DNA of 64,000 bases from the NCBI GenBank assembly GCA_907165065.1, contig OU015528.1:76303474-76367473 (forward strand). The letters are read 5' to 3'. The DNA comes from Caprimulgus europaeus. Its lineage: Eukaryota; Chordata; Aves; Caprimulgiformes; Caprimulgidae. The translations under genes and the position numbers were made by a program. Shown piece after piece: positions 51,553 through 64,000 of this stretch (position 1 is the first letter of the stretch; every line of letters starts with the position of its first letter). A model generated the notes under the pieces. It was given only the letters and a program-made list of their open reading frames with translations. It had not been told where the DNA came from and made no database searches.

Positions 51553-54500
51553 GCTTTCTGTTTCCAAAGTGTTTGTAGGTTTTGCCCAAAAAAAAAAAAA
51601 AAAGAGTAAAATTTGGGTGGCAAAGACTGTAGATTCCTGCATCGATAAAGAAAGATGATGTGGGATGAGGGCTGAGTGGCAGACCTGAGGAAGCTTCATT
51701 TGGCTGCTGTAAGGCACTATAGACCCAGTGCTGCTGTCATCTCACATGTTGTGCAGCAACATGGGCCTTCACAGGGGAAGTCAGAGAGCTCTGCAGACTT
51801 TGCCTCCTTTTGTGCAAAATTCTGAAAACCATTATGAAACAGGATCATTAAGCTGAATGCTGACAGACAAGGTTTTTGGCATCCATCACTGCAGGGGAAC
51901 GTGTTAAAAACCAACAAATCTTCGAGAAACCCCAGGATCAACACAAAGAACATTTTTCCAACTTAAAAAATAGATTGGAACCTACCTGTCACATAGTGAC
52001 TTGACTCTCTGTATGAGTCAGCCTCATTTCCTGATAAGTGTTTTATATTACTAACATTCAATTACACTGGAAGTTATTTAGGGCAGAATGAATGTTTATG
52101 CCTATGAAAGTTTACTGCAGTGAGACGTTTGTTCTGAAGCTGCTGGAAGATGAATAATGATGCTAATAACAATAACATATTTAAATCAGAAAATGCATTT
52201 GTTCATTTGTATTCTTAGACTTCTGATCATTGCTTCTCAAGAGTTTCTTGCTCCATATTTTTACCTAATAGAACAGTATTCCTCAGACAAGCTGCTCTGA
52301 AGGCTGTTTACTTAATAAGCAAGTTGCCTGCCTGAGTCAGGACCGAGAGAGAAAAAGAGGGAGAGAAAATGCCAGTCAGTTGAAAAGACAAGAGAAAGTA
52401 GAAGATGGTTTTGTAACCCATCTGTCCCTTTGGGCTATTCGTGTAAAATTGTTTACTTCGGTTCTGCAAAACTAGGCCTCCCTTTTTTGGAATGACATTT
52501 CTGCTGATTTCAAGGTATTTACAGCATACAGGCACTGTATTTGATTCGCTCTGTGTTACTTATTGACACGGTAATGCTCATCTCCTTGGTATTCACTGTA
52601 AGAACAACCTGTGGGTTTCTTTTTGTACATCAGGGGAGCTCAGTATTGATAACCTCAGCCTTTGACAAGTGATGAGTCTGTCCCTTTCTTGGAAGACATG
52701 GTCCAGTGTGAAAAAAATCAGAAGATTTTCTAAGTATAATGGAATCACAGAACTAATTCTATTTGTTTTCCATCTAGCTTTAAGTGTTGGTTTATACTTT
52801 CAGACTTTTTTTCTGGATGACAAGAAGCAGAAGCTAATCTTTTACTAAATAAAAATCGATCCTTGCATAACTGGACTCCTGGAGTTAGGTGAGTTGGAAT
52901 AATAAAGCAAGTTTTGAGCCTCATGAGCATCAGTAACATCATATAATTAAATTCATGTCAACTGAGAGTTTGAAGTAATATTCAAAGGAACCTAAAGTTT
53001 CTGATACTGAGTTCTGTTAATGGAAACAATTACACTTTTATGTACCATTTGTGTTTAGGAGAAAATTAGGGATACAAGCATTCCCCTAGGAGGTATGAGA
53101 TGTGGGGCTTTTGAGGATTTTAGCTAACAGGAATATGCTGCTGTAGCCATATAACCACATCTGAAAATCTGACCCCTTGTCATTTTTAAAATGGAAGTCT
53201 AATGATTTTGGCAATTTATCCTTGGCACCATGGATTCTCAGCTTGATCATAATTTTATATTTAATTCTAATCAGTTCTAAAGACTGCAAGCTAGCCTTCA
53301 GCTTGGATAGTCAATTCGATCAATTAGTACCCACCGAGTACCCAGCTTTAAATTGGTTGAAATAATATTTGAGTGATTTGTGCCCAGTTGCTAAACTTGT
53401 TTTCTTCTTTATAGGTCTGGGTTTTTTGTTGGAACCAAGCTAAGCAAAGAAACACTAAAATCTCCAAATTGCCTTTTCAGTTTGAGTTTCAGGCCCTTTT
53501 TTTAGTTAGCTTGTTAAATTAAGGATTAAGATTTAAGTACAATTCAAAGCAAATACTGCATTCAGCACGTATTTACTCTAACACTGTACACAGATACTAA
53601 AATAAAAAAGTAGTATGAGTAGTCAGTGCAATTTTAGCTATTCAGATATCTAATAAATGTCCTTTTGATGCAAGATCATGTGAATTTCCAGTTCTTCCCT
53701 GAAGATTTTATTGACATCATATCTGTCTTGAGTGATTTTTCCATATTCTATTTTATCCTCAAAAATCTCAGGAAAAATCACCTTAGACTGTAGAGTAATC
53801 ATTTAATATATTGCTTTTATTTTACCTGGATCAGTAGTAAAGCCACATTTGCTGAATGAAGTGTGTTAAATAGATCTCTGAGAACAATTGTTTTTTGCCT
53901 GTAGTATCTGCAGTGTTAAATTTCGTTTGCTGTCTGGGAAACCTATCAAAGTCTCTTAACATACTTTCACTCAAATTAAAATATATTCTATTATATCTTC
54001 AGTGCAGTAGAAATACTCTGAGACTTGCACAAGTTTTAATTGAATAGTATATCTGACCCCAAATAAGTCTGTTTTAAGTAACTATTTTTCGGTAGTAAAA
54101 ATATCTGCTGGAAATATAAATTCTTGTGTCCAATATGTTTAATTTAAGACTTTTCTTCTCACAGAGCATGAGTGCTGGATCTCTGAAAATTCTGTGAAGC
54201 TTATGTCCCAAATTCCTAAACATCTGTACTGGCTAGCAAGTATGAAAACTAAAACTCTGATGTTTAAATAATTTGTTTAAGTGCAAGTACTAAATATATT
54301 GTTACAGTATTTAAAAATGAGCACCGGGAAAATGCACGAGGCTTTCTTCTATTGCTTATTTCTTCCGTGTTTCTAATCCGATGTGTGTCTTTCACAGATG
54401 ACTAGAAGAACAGAATAAGAAGAACAGATCTCTAGGGATCATAAAAAGGGGGTAAAAAAATAGAAACCCTGAAAAAAAGCTTTTCTTTTTTATCTCATGT

Positions 54501-54761
54501 GACTGTCCTGTGAAATTTTTAAATTAAAACATTTACCAGAAGTACTAACAAAATCAGTATGAAATGATAAAAATTTCATACGTTCCACACAGGTTTTCAA
54601 AAAATGTGCTTTCCCTTAATATTTTGGGAATATTTTTTAGGCTTGTGATAAGTATAAATTTCATGTGAAATACTTAACGTAAGAAAAAGAAAGTTTTCAG
54701 ATAACTGGCATGTTTACTATGAAAAGAAAATAACTGTCTCAAGTATATTTGTTTCAGAGAA

Positions 54762-55047
54762 TGTGGTGCCCAGTGACAGGACCAGAGGCAATGGGCATAA
54801 ACCAAAACAAGGGCGGTTCCCTCTGGACATGAGGAAATGCTATTTTACTGTGAGAGATATTGAGCATTGGAACAAATTTCCCAGAGACGCCACGGAGTCT
54901 TCCACCTTGGAGATATTCAAAAGCCATTTGGACATGGTCCTAGGCAAGTAGCTGTAGGTGACTTTGCTTGAACAGGTGGGTTGAACCAGTTGTCCTCCAG
55001 AAGTTCCTTCCAACCACAACCGTTATGTGATTCTGATTCTGTGATTC
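54762..55047 (+). mobile_element. CR1 LINE, late ORF2 plus 3' end
   Basis: An open frame still reads [47 protein letters not shown] and then stops, matching the C-terminus of CR1 ORF2 of the subgroup with a GACATGGTCCTAGGCA end. The 3' UTR (GAACAGGTGGGTTGAACCAG, CCTCCAGAAGTTCCTTCCAA) ends in TGTGATTCTGATTCTGTGAT. The 62-codon ORF here (54763-54951) is the ORF2 remnant, not a host gene. Confidence 0.92.
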
Positions 55048-57060
55048 ATTTAATATATATCACATAATATAACATCATCAACACATAATATAACATTTAT
55101 ATTTTCTAACTCATCCAAATAGTGCAAAGCACAGCAAAAATATCAGAAGTGTTCATTGCTCTTGGACTTAATAAAAAGTTCTTTTTGCCTTTTGGAAACT
55201 TTATTTGTGTGCTCTATGGTAGTGAGGATAAATAAAAATTTCTTTAAATGAAGGCTCCCTTTTGGCTAATGCTGTATAAGCAGAATGCCCAACTTTCCCA
55301 AGAGTTTTTCTGTGCCCTGCTGACAACATAGAAAATTCACAGCAAAGCCAACACAAGCATAGAAAGACCTGCTTCAAAATTCACTATATGCCTAGTGTGA
55401 ACCTTATTATAGTAATTTAGTAATCATTTCTAGGAGAAAAAGCTGAATAGAGATTTGCAATGTAAACCTTCAACCTTGCTGATTTCTAGACTTTGGCAAC
55501 TAGCTATCCTGCAGGAAGCAATCCATTGAGAATTCACATTTCCTGAGTGGGATTAATCTCACCTAACTTTAGACATGGACATGAGTTAGAGTCTGTTAGT
55601 CACTCAGGATAACAGACTGAGTTTTTATTTAAATAAAGAAATAAAAAACAGTTCCAGAAGGCAACTTAGACAAGTGCTTGGGATAGCCGGAATGAATCAC
55701 ACACTGGAAGTGTCTATTTTTCTCCATTCATTAAAGGAGGCAGCTGAATGACTGCTTCAAGAGTCTCTATGTGAGCTAGTCACCCTTGACTCCTTTCATA
55801 GACAATGGAGAAAAATATGCACTTTTCAAATGCAATTCATCTAACCAAGATACACAGATGATTCACACCCTGCATAAGTTTTTCCTCAATGACTATTCAG
55901 GAGGCTGGAGAGACAAGCTCAAAGTTGTCTCTGCTTTGATTTAATGAATCCCACTAGGACTCTCCATGAATTTGTCCCATAGTTATTTTACTTTTTGTTT
56001 TTGTTTGTTTGTTTTTCTTTTCTTCTTTTTCTAATCACATGGGAAGCATATGGATCAGCTGAATATGATATCCAGGTTTCCTGAATCTTAAAGTAGTTTC
56101 TCAACACATTCTCTGTTGTCTTCACTTTGCCTTACTCTTCCTCAAGTCCTAGTCCTGCTGCTGCCATCTCATAGGATTCACTCCTTTCTACCCTTTCACC
56201 TTAGGAAACACATACTTTCAGCAGCCATACCCATTTCCTCCCCAGTCCTGCCATCCTGCACATCCTGTCCCATCTCCAGTCCTCTCTCATCTCCATTGTT
56301 CAACCACTCTATATCTCACTGTTTTATATTCACTCAGATCTTCTGGTTTATCCTGCTTTCAGCTTGTTGCTGATTTTAGAAAATCTTCATTCATTTTTCT
56401 CTCCTATTTCTTCCTCCTCTCTTGCACCAGTTCCCATTAAGTTTGTCTATATCTTAGACCTCGTAGTATGGAAATAAAATGTAGGTACAGGAGTCTGAGA
56501 TTAGCCTCATTTCCATACAACTTGTACAATCCAAAAACCCTAGCTTTTTTCTGTCTTTTACTAGGTAACACCCACATTTTGGCTCCAGGGTGGACAGGAC
56601 AGTAGAACTAGTCAAATAAGTCTCAACATTTATGATACAAGTAAACCTAAATAAACGACTAAACCCTACATATGCTGAAAATTAATATATCTCCTTCAGA
56701 GATGAAAGATAATAGTTGGATCCACCTCAAATAGAAATATAAATGACTTCAAATAATTGAACTACAGCCATCACATATCTTTCCTCTATTATGCACAGAA
56801 GAATAATTTGCAGTTTTAAATTTTCACTCATAGGTGGCGATAGCAAATTGATACATTATTTACCATGCTTTTGCTTAAAGACACTCCACAGAGACTGCAG
56901 AAAGCATAATGAACTTTTCCAGACATTTAAAGTATGAATTTTTCTTGTTTTGTTTACCAGGGCATTTGTAGAAGGTCATTTTAAATTGTGTCTGCACATC
57001 TAACATACCTGTGTGTACTTCTCCAGGCAAATATGTAGAAAAAAATTCAGCCTTTGATCT
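55048..57060. other. Unique non-coding sequence with pyrimidine-rich patch
   Basis: No gene recognised. A T-rich patch (about 55984-56030, GTTT and TTTTC units) and a C/T-rich region (about 56104-56434) precede the large pyrimidine tract. The 85-codon ORF at 56116-56373 is Ser/Leu/Pro-rich because of this base bias and has no domain. Confidence 0.5.
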
Positions 57061-57082
57061 TAGCTTCTTTGTTTGTTTCTTA

Positions 57083-57604
<522 letters not shown>

Positions 57605-59840
57605 GTAAAAAACTGAGCAGTTAGTTTAACTATTTTGTCCCTCTTGGCTTTCAAATGAGATGGAACTAAGGGAGCTCTCTGTCTCTATAAGTCTGTGTGT
57701 GTGCATACAGATGCTGATACCTTTCTTAATGCTCCCTCTCCCAAATGCATCAAATGACGCAAATGGTAGTTCCCAGTGACAATCCCAATATGTTCACTTT
57801 TTCTATTCACAGCTGTCAGAATGATGTAATAAAAAATAAAATAAAATTTATGGTAAATATCTCAGAGTAAATGTAGCTCACTTATGACATTACGGTATCT
57901 CTTGGTTTTGTTCTTCAAATTATAAGTGCCTTCATCGTGAAATACTTTCATATTAGCTCCAGGTCAGAAAAGGAAAGGTAAAAATAATTCTTTAAAACAA
58001 AATACCATAACTTTGCCTGTTTTACCTAGCAAGTGATCAGACAGTGTTTAAATTGGAGCATTCCATTTAGGCTGGAAACCTGAACACAATATTCCTTATG
58101 GTCAATGGATTATTTGGCAATTGAACTTGTCCTCTGAAATAGTCATGTAGCCCCTTATAAATAATCTTTCTGTATAGTATCAAAGAAATTAAAAGGACTT
58201 CTTCGAAAATATGTACATTCATAATTTCATAGTTAGCATGGATATAGATATGCAGATTAATCTCACCAATTTTTTTTGCATTTAACTGAGGCATGCAAAT
58301 TATGGCAGTAATTATACAAATCTCCTTTTACAGATGATAGATAGAGGTTTTAAGAAAGCAAGTCAGACCCAAGTTGGGCTAACTCAAGTTTCCAGCTGAC
58401 CCAGCAATTAGATATGTCCAAATAAAGCAAGAATATCTACATTCCACAAGCGTAAATTTGAAATAGGAAAAACACCTTCCCACCATTTCAACTGTTCTAG
58501 TTCCTACATTAATTTAAAGATTCGATCTTCATGCTATTAAACCAGAACAAATCTGACAGACAAGTTACTCTGGAATAATTTCCCACTGTGAACAATACAG
58601 GAATTTTTATAATGAAGAGAGCCTAATAGACAAACATGGAAGAAAATTCTCTTCCTGATTTTACTTGGCACTGATGACTGAGTTCGTCTTATTATTTTTG
58701 CCCTCAAATGTACAATAAAACTGTTTTGTGGAAGGTTTTGGTTCAGTTTTGTTTGTTTCTTCCTGCAAAAAATGTTGTGCAATTCAATTTCCCAAGCATG
58801 AACAAGGCGACAAGAAAATTTTCCTAGGGTGGTCTTTTCTCTCCTGAACTTCATGGAAACAAACAATCCCAGAGTTCAGTAAGGGAGTTATCTCAGCCCT
58901 TGGTGGCCATCTCTTGCCCAGTCCAGCTGTTCTTTGGTCCTCAACTAGTTACGAGACCAATTTTAGGGCAGCTTAGTAAATTTGTGACTGTTTTGATTTG
59001 TGCTGCAATCACTATTTTGCAAGAGCTCATGGGAAGACTATTTGCATGCATCTTGGTGCAGAGAGTACTGTCTCCAAGATAAAACAAAACCCTGCTGGAG
59101 AAGCAGACAATACACAAATACCTACTTACAACAAAATGTGCATAAACTGTTCTCTCACTGGAGCTCATCAGCACAGTCCAGCTGCTTTTTGTTTACAGTT
59201 AAGGCAACATTTTCCCTTACTGGAATAAGCGTGGCCAGTCTTTTGCAACAAGCATAAGAACTCCCAAGAGCTCTTTCAACAAATATTTAGAAAGTTATGG
59301 CATGATAAAGAGTAAAGCTAGAACTAAGCAATGAATCTGAGATTGGATTTCAGATTGACACTTAAGTTCAAGACTGATATTTTGATTTCTGCTTTTTGTG
59401 CATTTCTAGAAAAAGCTGTGCTGCTCTGGTGATTGAGCTGAGAACATAATTAGCAATATTTTTTTGCTTGGCTATCATATTAATCTTTCAAACTTATGAA
59501 TGTACAGATAATGAAAGTCTTAAGTGAACTAATTATTCACTTATTAATATTAATATTTTTTCAGCAAACTTTTATCAGTGTTTTGTCAAAATAAGGAATG
59601 GTGAAGGTGAATATTAATACAATATAAATGATCTATAATTTAGGTCACAGTACTTACCACCTATGACTTGAAAGAAAAAAAATACTGAAAAGGGGAGGGC
59701 AAAGATAGAATGAAATGGGTTCAGTAGAGAAATAATGAAATTTTAAGCATAGTTTTCTAATTCTTTCCCCACCTCCAAACCTTTGTTCCTTTTCCTTTTA
59801 TCTTTCTTCATTTTTCTACCTTAAAATTAGGAAAAATCTG
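57605..59840. other. Unique non-coding sequence
   Basis: No gene recognised. Overlapping ORFs on both strands between 58.5 and 59.3 kb (up to 109 codons) lack any recognisable domain. A patch near 58327-58375 has faint MIR-like order but was not called. Confidence 0.5.
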
Positions 59841-59925
59841 TGTATTGGGTCTGGCTAGGATGGAGTAGATTTTCCCCATGGCAGCCCTCAGAGTGCTGTG
59901 TTTTGTATTGGTGGCTCGAGGGTAA
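59841..59925 (+). mobile_element. LTR-terminus remnant of an avian endogenous retrovirus
   Basis: TGTATTGGGTCTGGCTAGGA, then TGGAGTAGATTTTCCCCATG, GCAGCCCTCAGAGTGCTGTG and TTTTGTATTGGTGGCT follow the beginning of a common avian LTR (TG..TTGGGTTTGGCTGGGA, TGGAGTTAATTTTCCCCATA, GCAGCCCTCACAGTGCTGTG, TTTTG). The rest of the LTR and all internal coding sequence are absent, so it is a truncated solo fragment. Confidence 0.6.
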
Positions 59926-62900
59926 CTAAAAAGTAAAGTTTGCTTTTCTAAAAATCTTAATAATTTGCATAAATATTTAGGAAAAGTAACATTTTTAGCA
60001 AGAAGTAAAAAGAAATTATTCTTAAAACTGGAAATTCTTGACTACAACATGTCACTTAGTAAAGAAATTTCAGCTAGCTTTCACACTCATGGGCTTCAGA
60101 CCACTGGAATATCTGAGTAAAACTAGTATGTAAGAAATATGAAGATGTACAAGTTTAAATTTACATTCATATATTGCCTAGTGTTGGAGGAATAATTTAG
60201 AGACTTTTAAACTTTTTATTTAGTTCTGAAGCAATAACTTCTTTTTGTTAAAGTTATATTTTTGTACATTTCCATCAGAATCAACTTCAGCACAGTATTT
60301 TTTTAAGACATAGTGTTAAAGAAACAGCACAAAGTTCCCCTTTCAAGGAGTGCAGAAGTTTCCGTGAAGGTGAAAGAATCATCTTTGAAAGTTTCTTTAT
60401 TATTTTGTGGCACAGTCTTCTCTTAGAGAACTTCAGTCCTTCTTCTGATATAAAGGAGATGAGATCATTCCCCTACAGATGTAATCACAAAGGTCCAGAT
60501 CACAACATTATCATATATCAAGATTTGTTCCCGAACATCGTAATATTTGTCCTTTTTTCTTAACATAAGCTTCTGCTTCTTAGTTTTAATTTCAAAGGAA
60601 CTAAGCTTCTTCACCCTCTGGGATACAGGAACAACTTGGAAAATGTGAGTTCCTGAGGTCTAAAAAAGTCAAAAAATAAACTAAAATGCCCCATATTTAC
60701 AACATATTTTTAATTTTTAGGCAAGGTCTGAACTCTTGGCTTAACAATACTGAGCTTCTGACCTTCTTTTAGTTGTGAACAGTTACTCAAGGAGGTTAAG
60801 CTATTATCAGTAAGTCCAACATTCATTTCAGTGAAAATCTTTTACTACAATTTTGACAGTGTCTAATCTTCTGTTAAGATAAGAGGAGAAAAATAAAGAG
60901 CTAGCCCAAAGATGTGCTTAGTTCATGTTCAATTAGAACATATCTTTCCAAGGAAAGTTTTTCTTCCCACTACTATAAAATAGACCCAGACTTACTGATA
61001 TGCGAAAATATAAAATATAGTTAGATTTATTCATTTATTTTCTGTATTAAGAATTAGATTTTAGAAAATAAGCTTACCTTCATTTTGTCTCTGTGTTAGG
61101 TGGGAAACTTCAAGTTTAGATAGTTTTGTCTGTGTTAAGTGGGAAAATTTTACAATAACTAACAAGCTATTCCACACTATCAGCAAAGGCCTTGTGGTGC
61201 CTGGTATGTGAGCAGTCTGGAGCAAGAGAAGAAGGAACTGGTGTGCAACACCTGCAGTCTGAAGCAAGAAAGCTGGCTCTGTTTTGTCTAGAGGTCTACA
61301 AGGGTGCTAACAAGCATCAACAGGAGGCAGTGCTCAAGCGTGAATGGGAGTGAACTTGTGTTAAGAATTTTTTTGAACTAATTAGCTTAACCCATCCTAA
61401 ATTTAAAGAATATGTATGTGTGTGTGCTTTAAATAATGCCTTTGTAAAAGAGTGGGGTGTGCAGGACCTTTTGGAGTGATCCACCCTGTCGTCCGCCATT
61501 AGGAGCTTTATAACTCTCTATGAGTTGTAAGGTTTGATTCTGCAGATCATTATCACTAGGGAAGAATTCTTTTGGGATTTTTCATAGCTTCATTTTAACT
61601 CAGTAAAGTGTTCTTTGATTTCTTACTTGGCTTTAAAAAATTAAATCAGCATGCCCAAAATTCAACAACTCATGTAAATATATAAATGTTAGCTTCCTAG
61701 CTGTGTGGGAGACTGGACCACTAAATGACAGTTTAAATGGCTATTGAGTTTCTAAAGGGTCAGCTTTTAATTAGATGTATATACCTTGACATTTTTGTGA
61801 ATTGAACTCATAGCGGCTTATTTGGGATTTTAAAATCTCTGCAAGGATTCAGTGTTTAATGCAATTTGATCAAATTCAGTGGAAAAACTCCAAGAGGGCC
61901 TTTTAAGCCAGCCTTGAGTAGTTTTCCCCTGCTCAAAGTGCAGTAGATTTCTCAGGCACCTTGCTTGCACCACATACTCTCACACTCTGTAAAGTGATCA
62001 TGAATCATGCAAAAAGAAATCTCAAGCTGTGTCTGCTTCTGAAGATATAGATTCCCTACTTCTGCTTCAGGAATTGGTCAATGAAAGACTGACTTTATCA
62101 TGAAACATTAAAGGAAGGGCTCTTTTTATGAGAGACTGATATTAGACAGGTATCTTGAGGTCTCCATCTTCTTTTTCCCTTGGTAAGACATTTATTGAAA
62201 CACAAAACTCTTCAGGATTGAGACTTCACTTTTGCCTTTCCAAATAGAGTAAAAATGTGCAAATTTTAGAAGTGATAGAGTACCTTAAATAACTACCGAA
62301 GCTGAAGGAATCTGTGGGTGTTCAGCACTTGTTTTACATCTTCACTTCCATTTAAGTTTCTACAATGTAAGTGCTATTTGAGGCACCCAGAGGGAGATTT
62401 TCAAAAGCACCTTTATTATAATGACACTGAAGTCAATAGGATCTGTCTTATAAATCTCTGTCTGCTTTTCATTAAAACTTTAAAAAATCTCCAAAACAAA
62501 CCCCAAAACCACCAGTAAGTTTTACTTTCAGTTAATGAAGGAAAGGTGATAATTAGACCCAGAAAATGTAGAAAAGGAGGAGGCTGCTAAAAAGATTATG
62601 GCAAAAATACAGAAAAAGAGAAGACTTTCACAGCTTTAGCAAGAAGCCAACATACCATTTTGCTAGGGGGCAGAGAGGTGAAATGAGCTTCAAGTGTGGC
62701 TAGCATAAAGAAAAAAATTCAGACCCTCGTGAAAAGTGTCACAATTAGAGACCAGAAAATGCAAATGTCAACATTATTTCTGAGTTGCAGCAGAGATTTC
62801 TTCTGATCACATTCAGAGTTGTCACCAGCCCTGTGTACATCTAATTAAAGGCCACTAGTTTAAATACATCATATTTGATTTATGCCAGGTATGGTCAATC

Positions 62901-64000
62901 ACAGCTACTAAAGCCTTTTTTACAATTTAGCCTACAGCAAAATGTTAGCATTCATGCCCCCAGCATTGCTGCAGTCAGGGGTATCTTGGGTTGCTATTAT
63001 GTCAACATGATGAAAGTGCAACAGATTTACTTTTAATACTACAAAGGTACTTTAAAAAGACAATGATTTAACTGGAGAGGGTTACATTCATGTTGTCAGA
63101 AGACTGATAAGATTAGTAAGAATCAAAAAATGCAACTTAGAGAACAAGCACTGTATTTTCTTAACATAAAAATAAAATTTCAAGCTCTGGAGCCTAGTCA
63201 AGCTTAAATAAAGTCAATAGCACTTATTTTACGAAGCAAAGAAAAACATAAGAAAGCAGAAATTGTTAAAATATTTAGAAAAAATAAAGTTTTGTAGCTG
63301 GAACTAGAGATACAGAGCTGAAAATCTGCTATGAGGATTGGAGTTGGGTATGGAATGGTGTGGGAGAGAGGTGTCAAAGACACAGGCTTTTTAAAATGAA
63401 GGCCTGAATCAGAAAAGGGATCTGAGTCCCATCTTTCACTTGCAAGCTCAGAGTATTAGATATTTTTGTTCACTTTCTTTCTTCACTAATCTGAATCAGC
63501 CTGCCTCTCCACTTAGGTAAACAGTCCACCCATGCAGCTGAGTGTGTTGAAGTCACATGTTCTTGATTTCTTGTTGCTTTTCTCCACTTGCATTAATGAC
63601 ATTTTCAGTGGACTACAGAAAAAACCCAAACAAAGAGACTTCGATCATGATGCTGATTGGACATTCCAAGACGAAGTCAGATATATGTCACATTTCTTAT
63701 ACTAATTCATATTTAAATACTTTATAGCCTCCCTGGTCAAAATGGTCATACAAAGAATTCCAATTAATCTCAGGAGGATTACAGAGTCACAGATCATTTA
63801 GATCAAGGTCTTACATCAAGATGAGATGAGACTGCACTCCGCAGCTTTCTAAGAAAACTCTCTTTGAATTGATTTAGAGATGAAGAGAGTGGAGAAAAAG
63901 GAAGTAGAAACAAAAGGGAGTGTCCTAGCCACCCTAAAAGAAAGGTGAAGATTACCTGAGGTGTGAGGAACCCAAACAAAGGAGCAAGTTCTGACAGGCT
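59926..64000. other. Unique non-coding sequence to window end
   Basis: About 4 kb of AT-rich DNA with no recognised gene. Two imperfect local duplications with about 40-bp offset lie at 61083-61146 and 61212-61271. A weak CR1-tail-like string near 63784-63820 was not called. Small ORFs (60-68 codons) have no recognisable motif. Confidence 0.5.

Larger units (their letters stand above)
48677..54756. other. Mostly unique non-coding sequence
   Basis: No gene recognised. It holds copy 2 of the 145-bp duplication, a MIR remnant (51440-51552), a T run at about 50497-50509 and an A run at 51588-51603. Short ORFs between 50.9 and 53.4 kb overlap on both strands and show no domain. Confidence 0.5.

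Noticed and set aside
58327-58375. Faint MIR-like order (TTTTACAGATGA, then TTTTAAG)
   Set aside because: Too divergent to separate from AT-rich background by eye.
63784-63820. Possible CR1 3' tail on the minus strand (TCACAGATCATTTAGATC)
   Set aside because: Very short and divergent, lacking the diagnostic TCCAACC block.

Overview
This window looks like vertebrate nuclear DNA, most likely from a bird. It is visibly AT-rich and poor in CpG. Its dominant dispersed repeats are CR1 LINE fragments with the avian-type 3' end (a line ending in TTCCAACC, then ATTCTGTG-like tails). A few much older MIR-type SINE remnants and two short LTR ends resembling avian endogenous retroviral LTRs are also present. 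Species cannot be determined from the sequence alone. Repeat families were identified against consensus sequences recalled from knowledge; no database search was run.

I found no protein-coding gene, tRNA, rRNA or recognisable structured RNA. Open reading frames are short and no more numerous than AT-rich DNA gives by chance. The longest ones are translations of microsatellites or of decayed CR1 ORF2. The window is best read as intergenic or deep-intronic sequence. Bacterial features (operons, ribosome binding sites, CRISPR arrays, insertion sequences) do not apply and none were seen.

Layout: 1-2825 carries three CR1 3' fragments on the + strand. 2826-8780 is mostly unique. 8781-11066 holds minus-strand CR1 copies, including one copy nested inside another. 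11067-29910 is long unique DNA with one degenerate CR1, MIR-like remnants, and two notable inverted repeats at 19.9 and 28.3 kb. 29911-30312 is another old CR1. 30313-39868 is unique apart from one probable MIR. At 39.87-40.91 kb a three-block trinucleotide microsatellite directly abuts the largest CR1 copy, which still carries the C-terminal third of the reverse transcriptase ORF with a mutated catalytic motif. 40.9-54.7 kb lacks young CR1 copies. It contains a 6.5-kb stretch with no ORF of 60 codons, AT-rich homeodomain-motif clusters, ancient CR1 and MIR remnants, a hexanucleotide array at 48.5 kb, and a 145-bp sequence present twice (47.3 and 49.5 kb) at about 97% identity. 54.76-55.05 kb is another CR1. 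57.08-57.60 kb is a very long pyrimidine tract built on 61 perfect TTTC units. The remainder is unique sequence with an LTR remnant at 59.84 kb.

No genes act together here. The biology visible is repeat history (CR1 insertion and nesting, microsatellite succession, local duplication) and possible, unproven cis-regulatory sequence. I did not find a convincing new multi-gene system. The strongest leads are the 145-bp duplicated sequence, the compound microsatellite/CR1 junction and the long TTTC tract.
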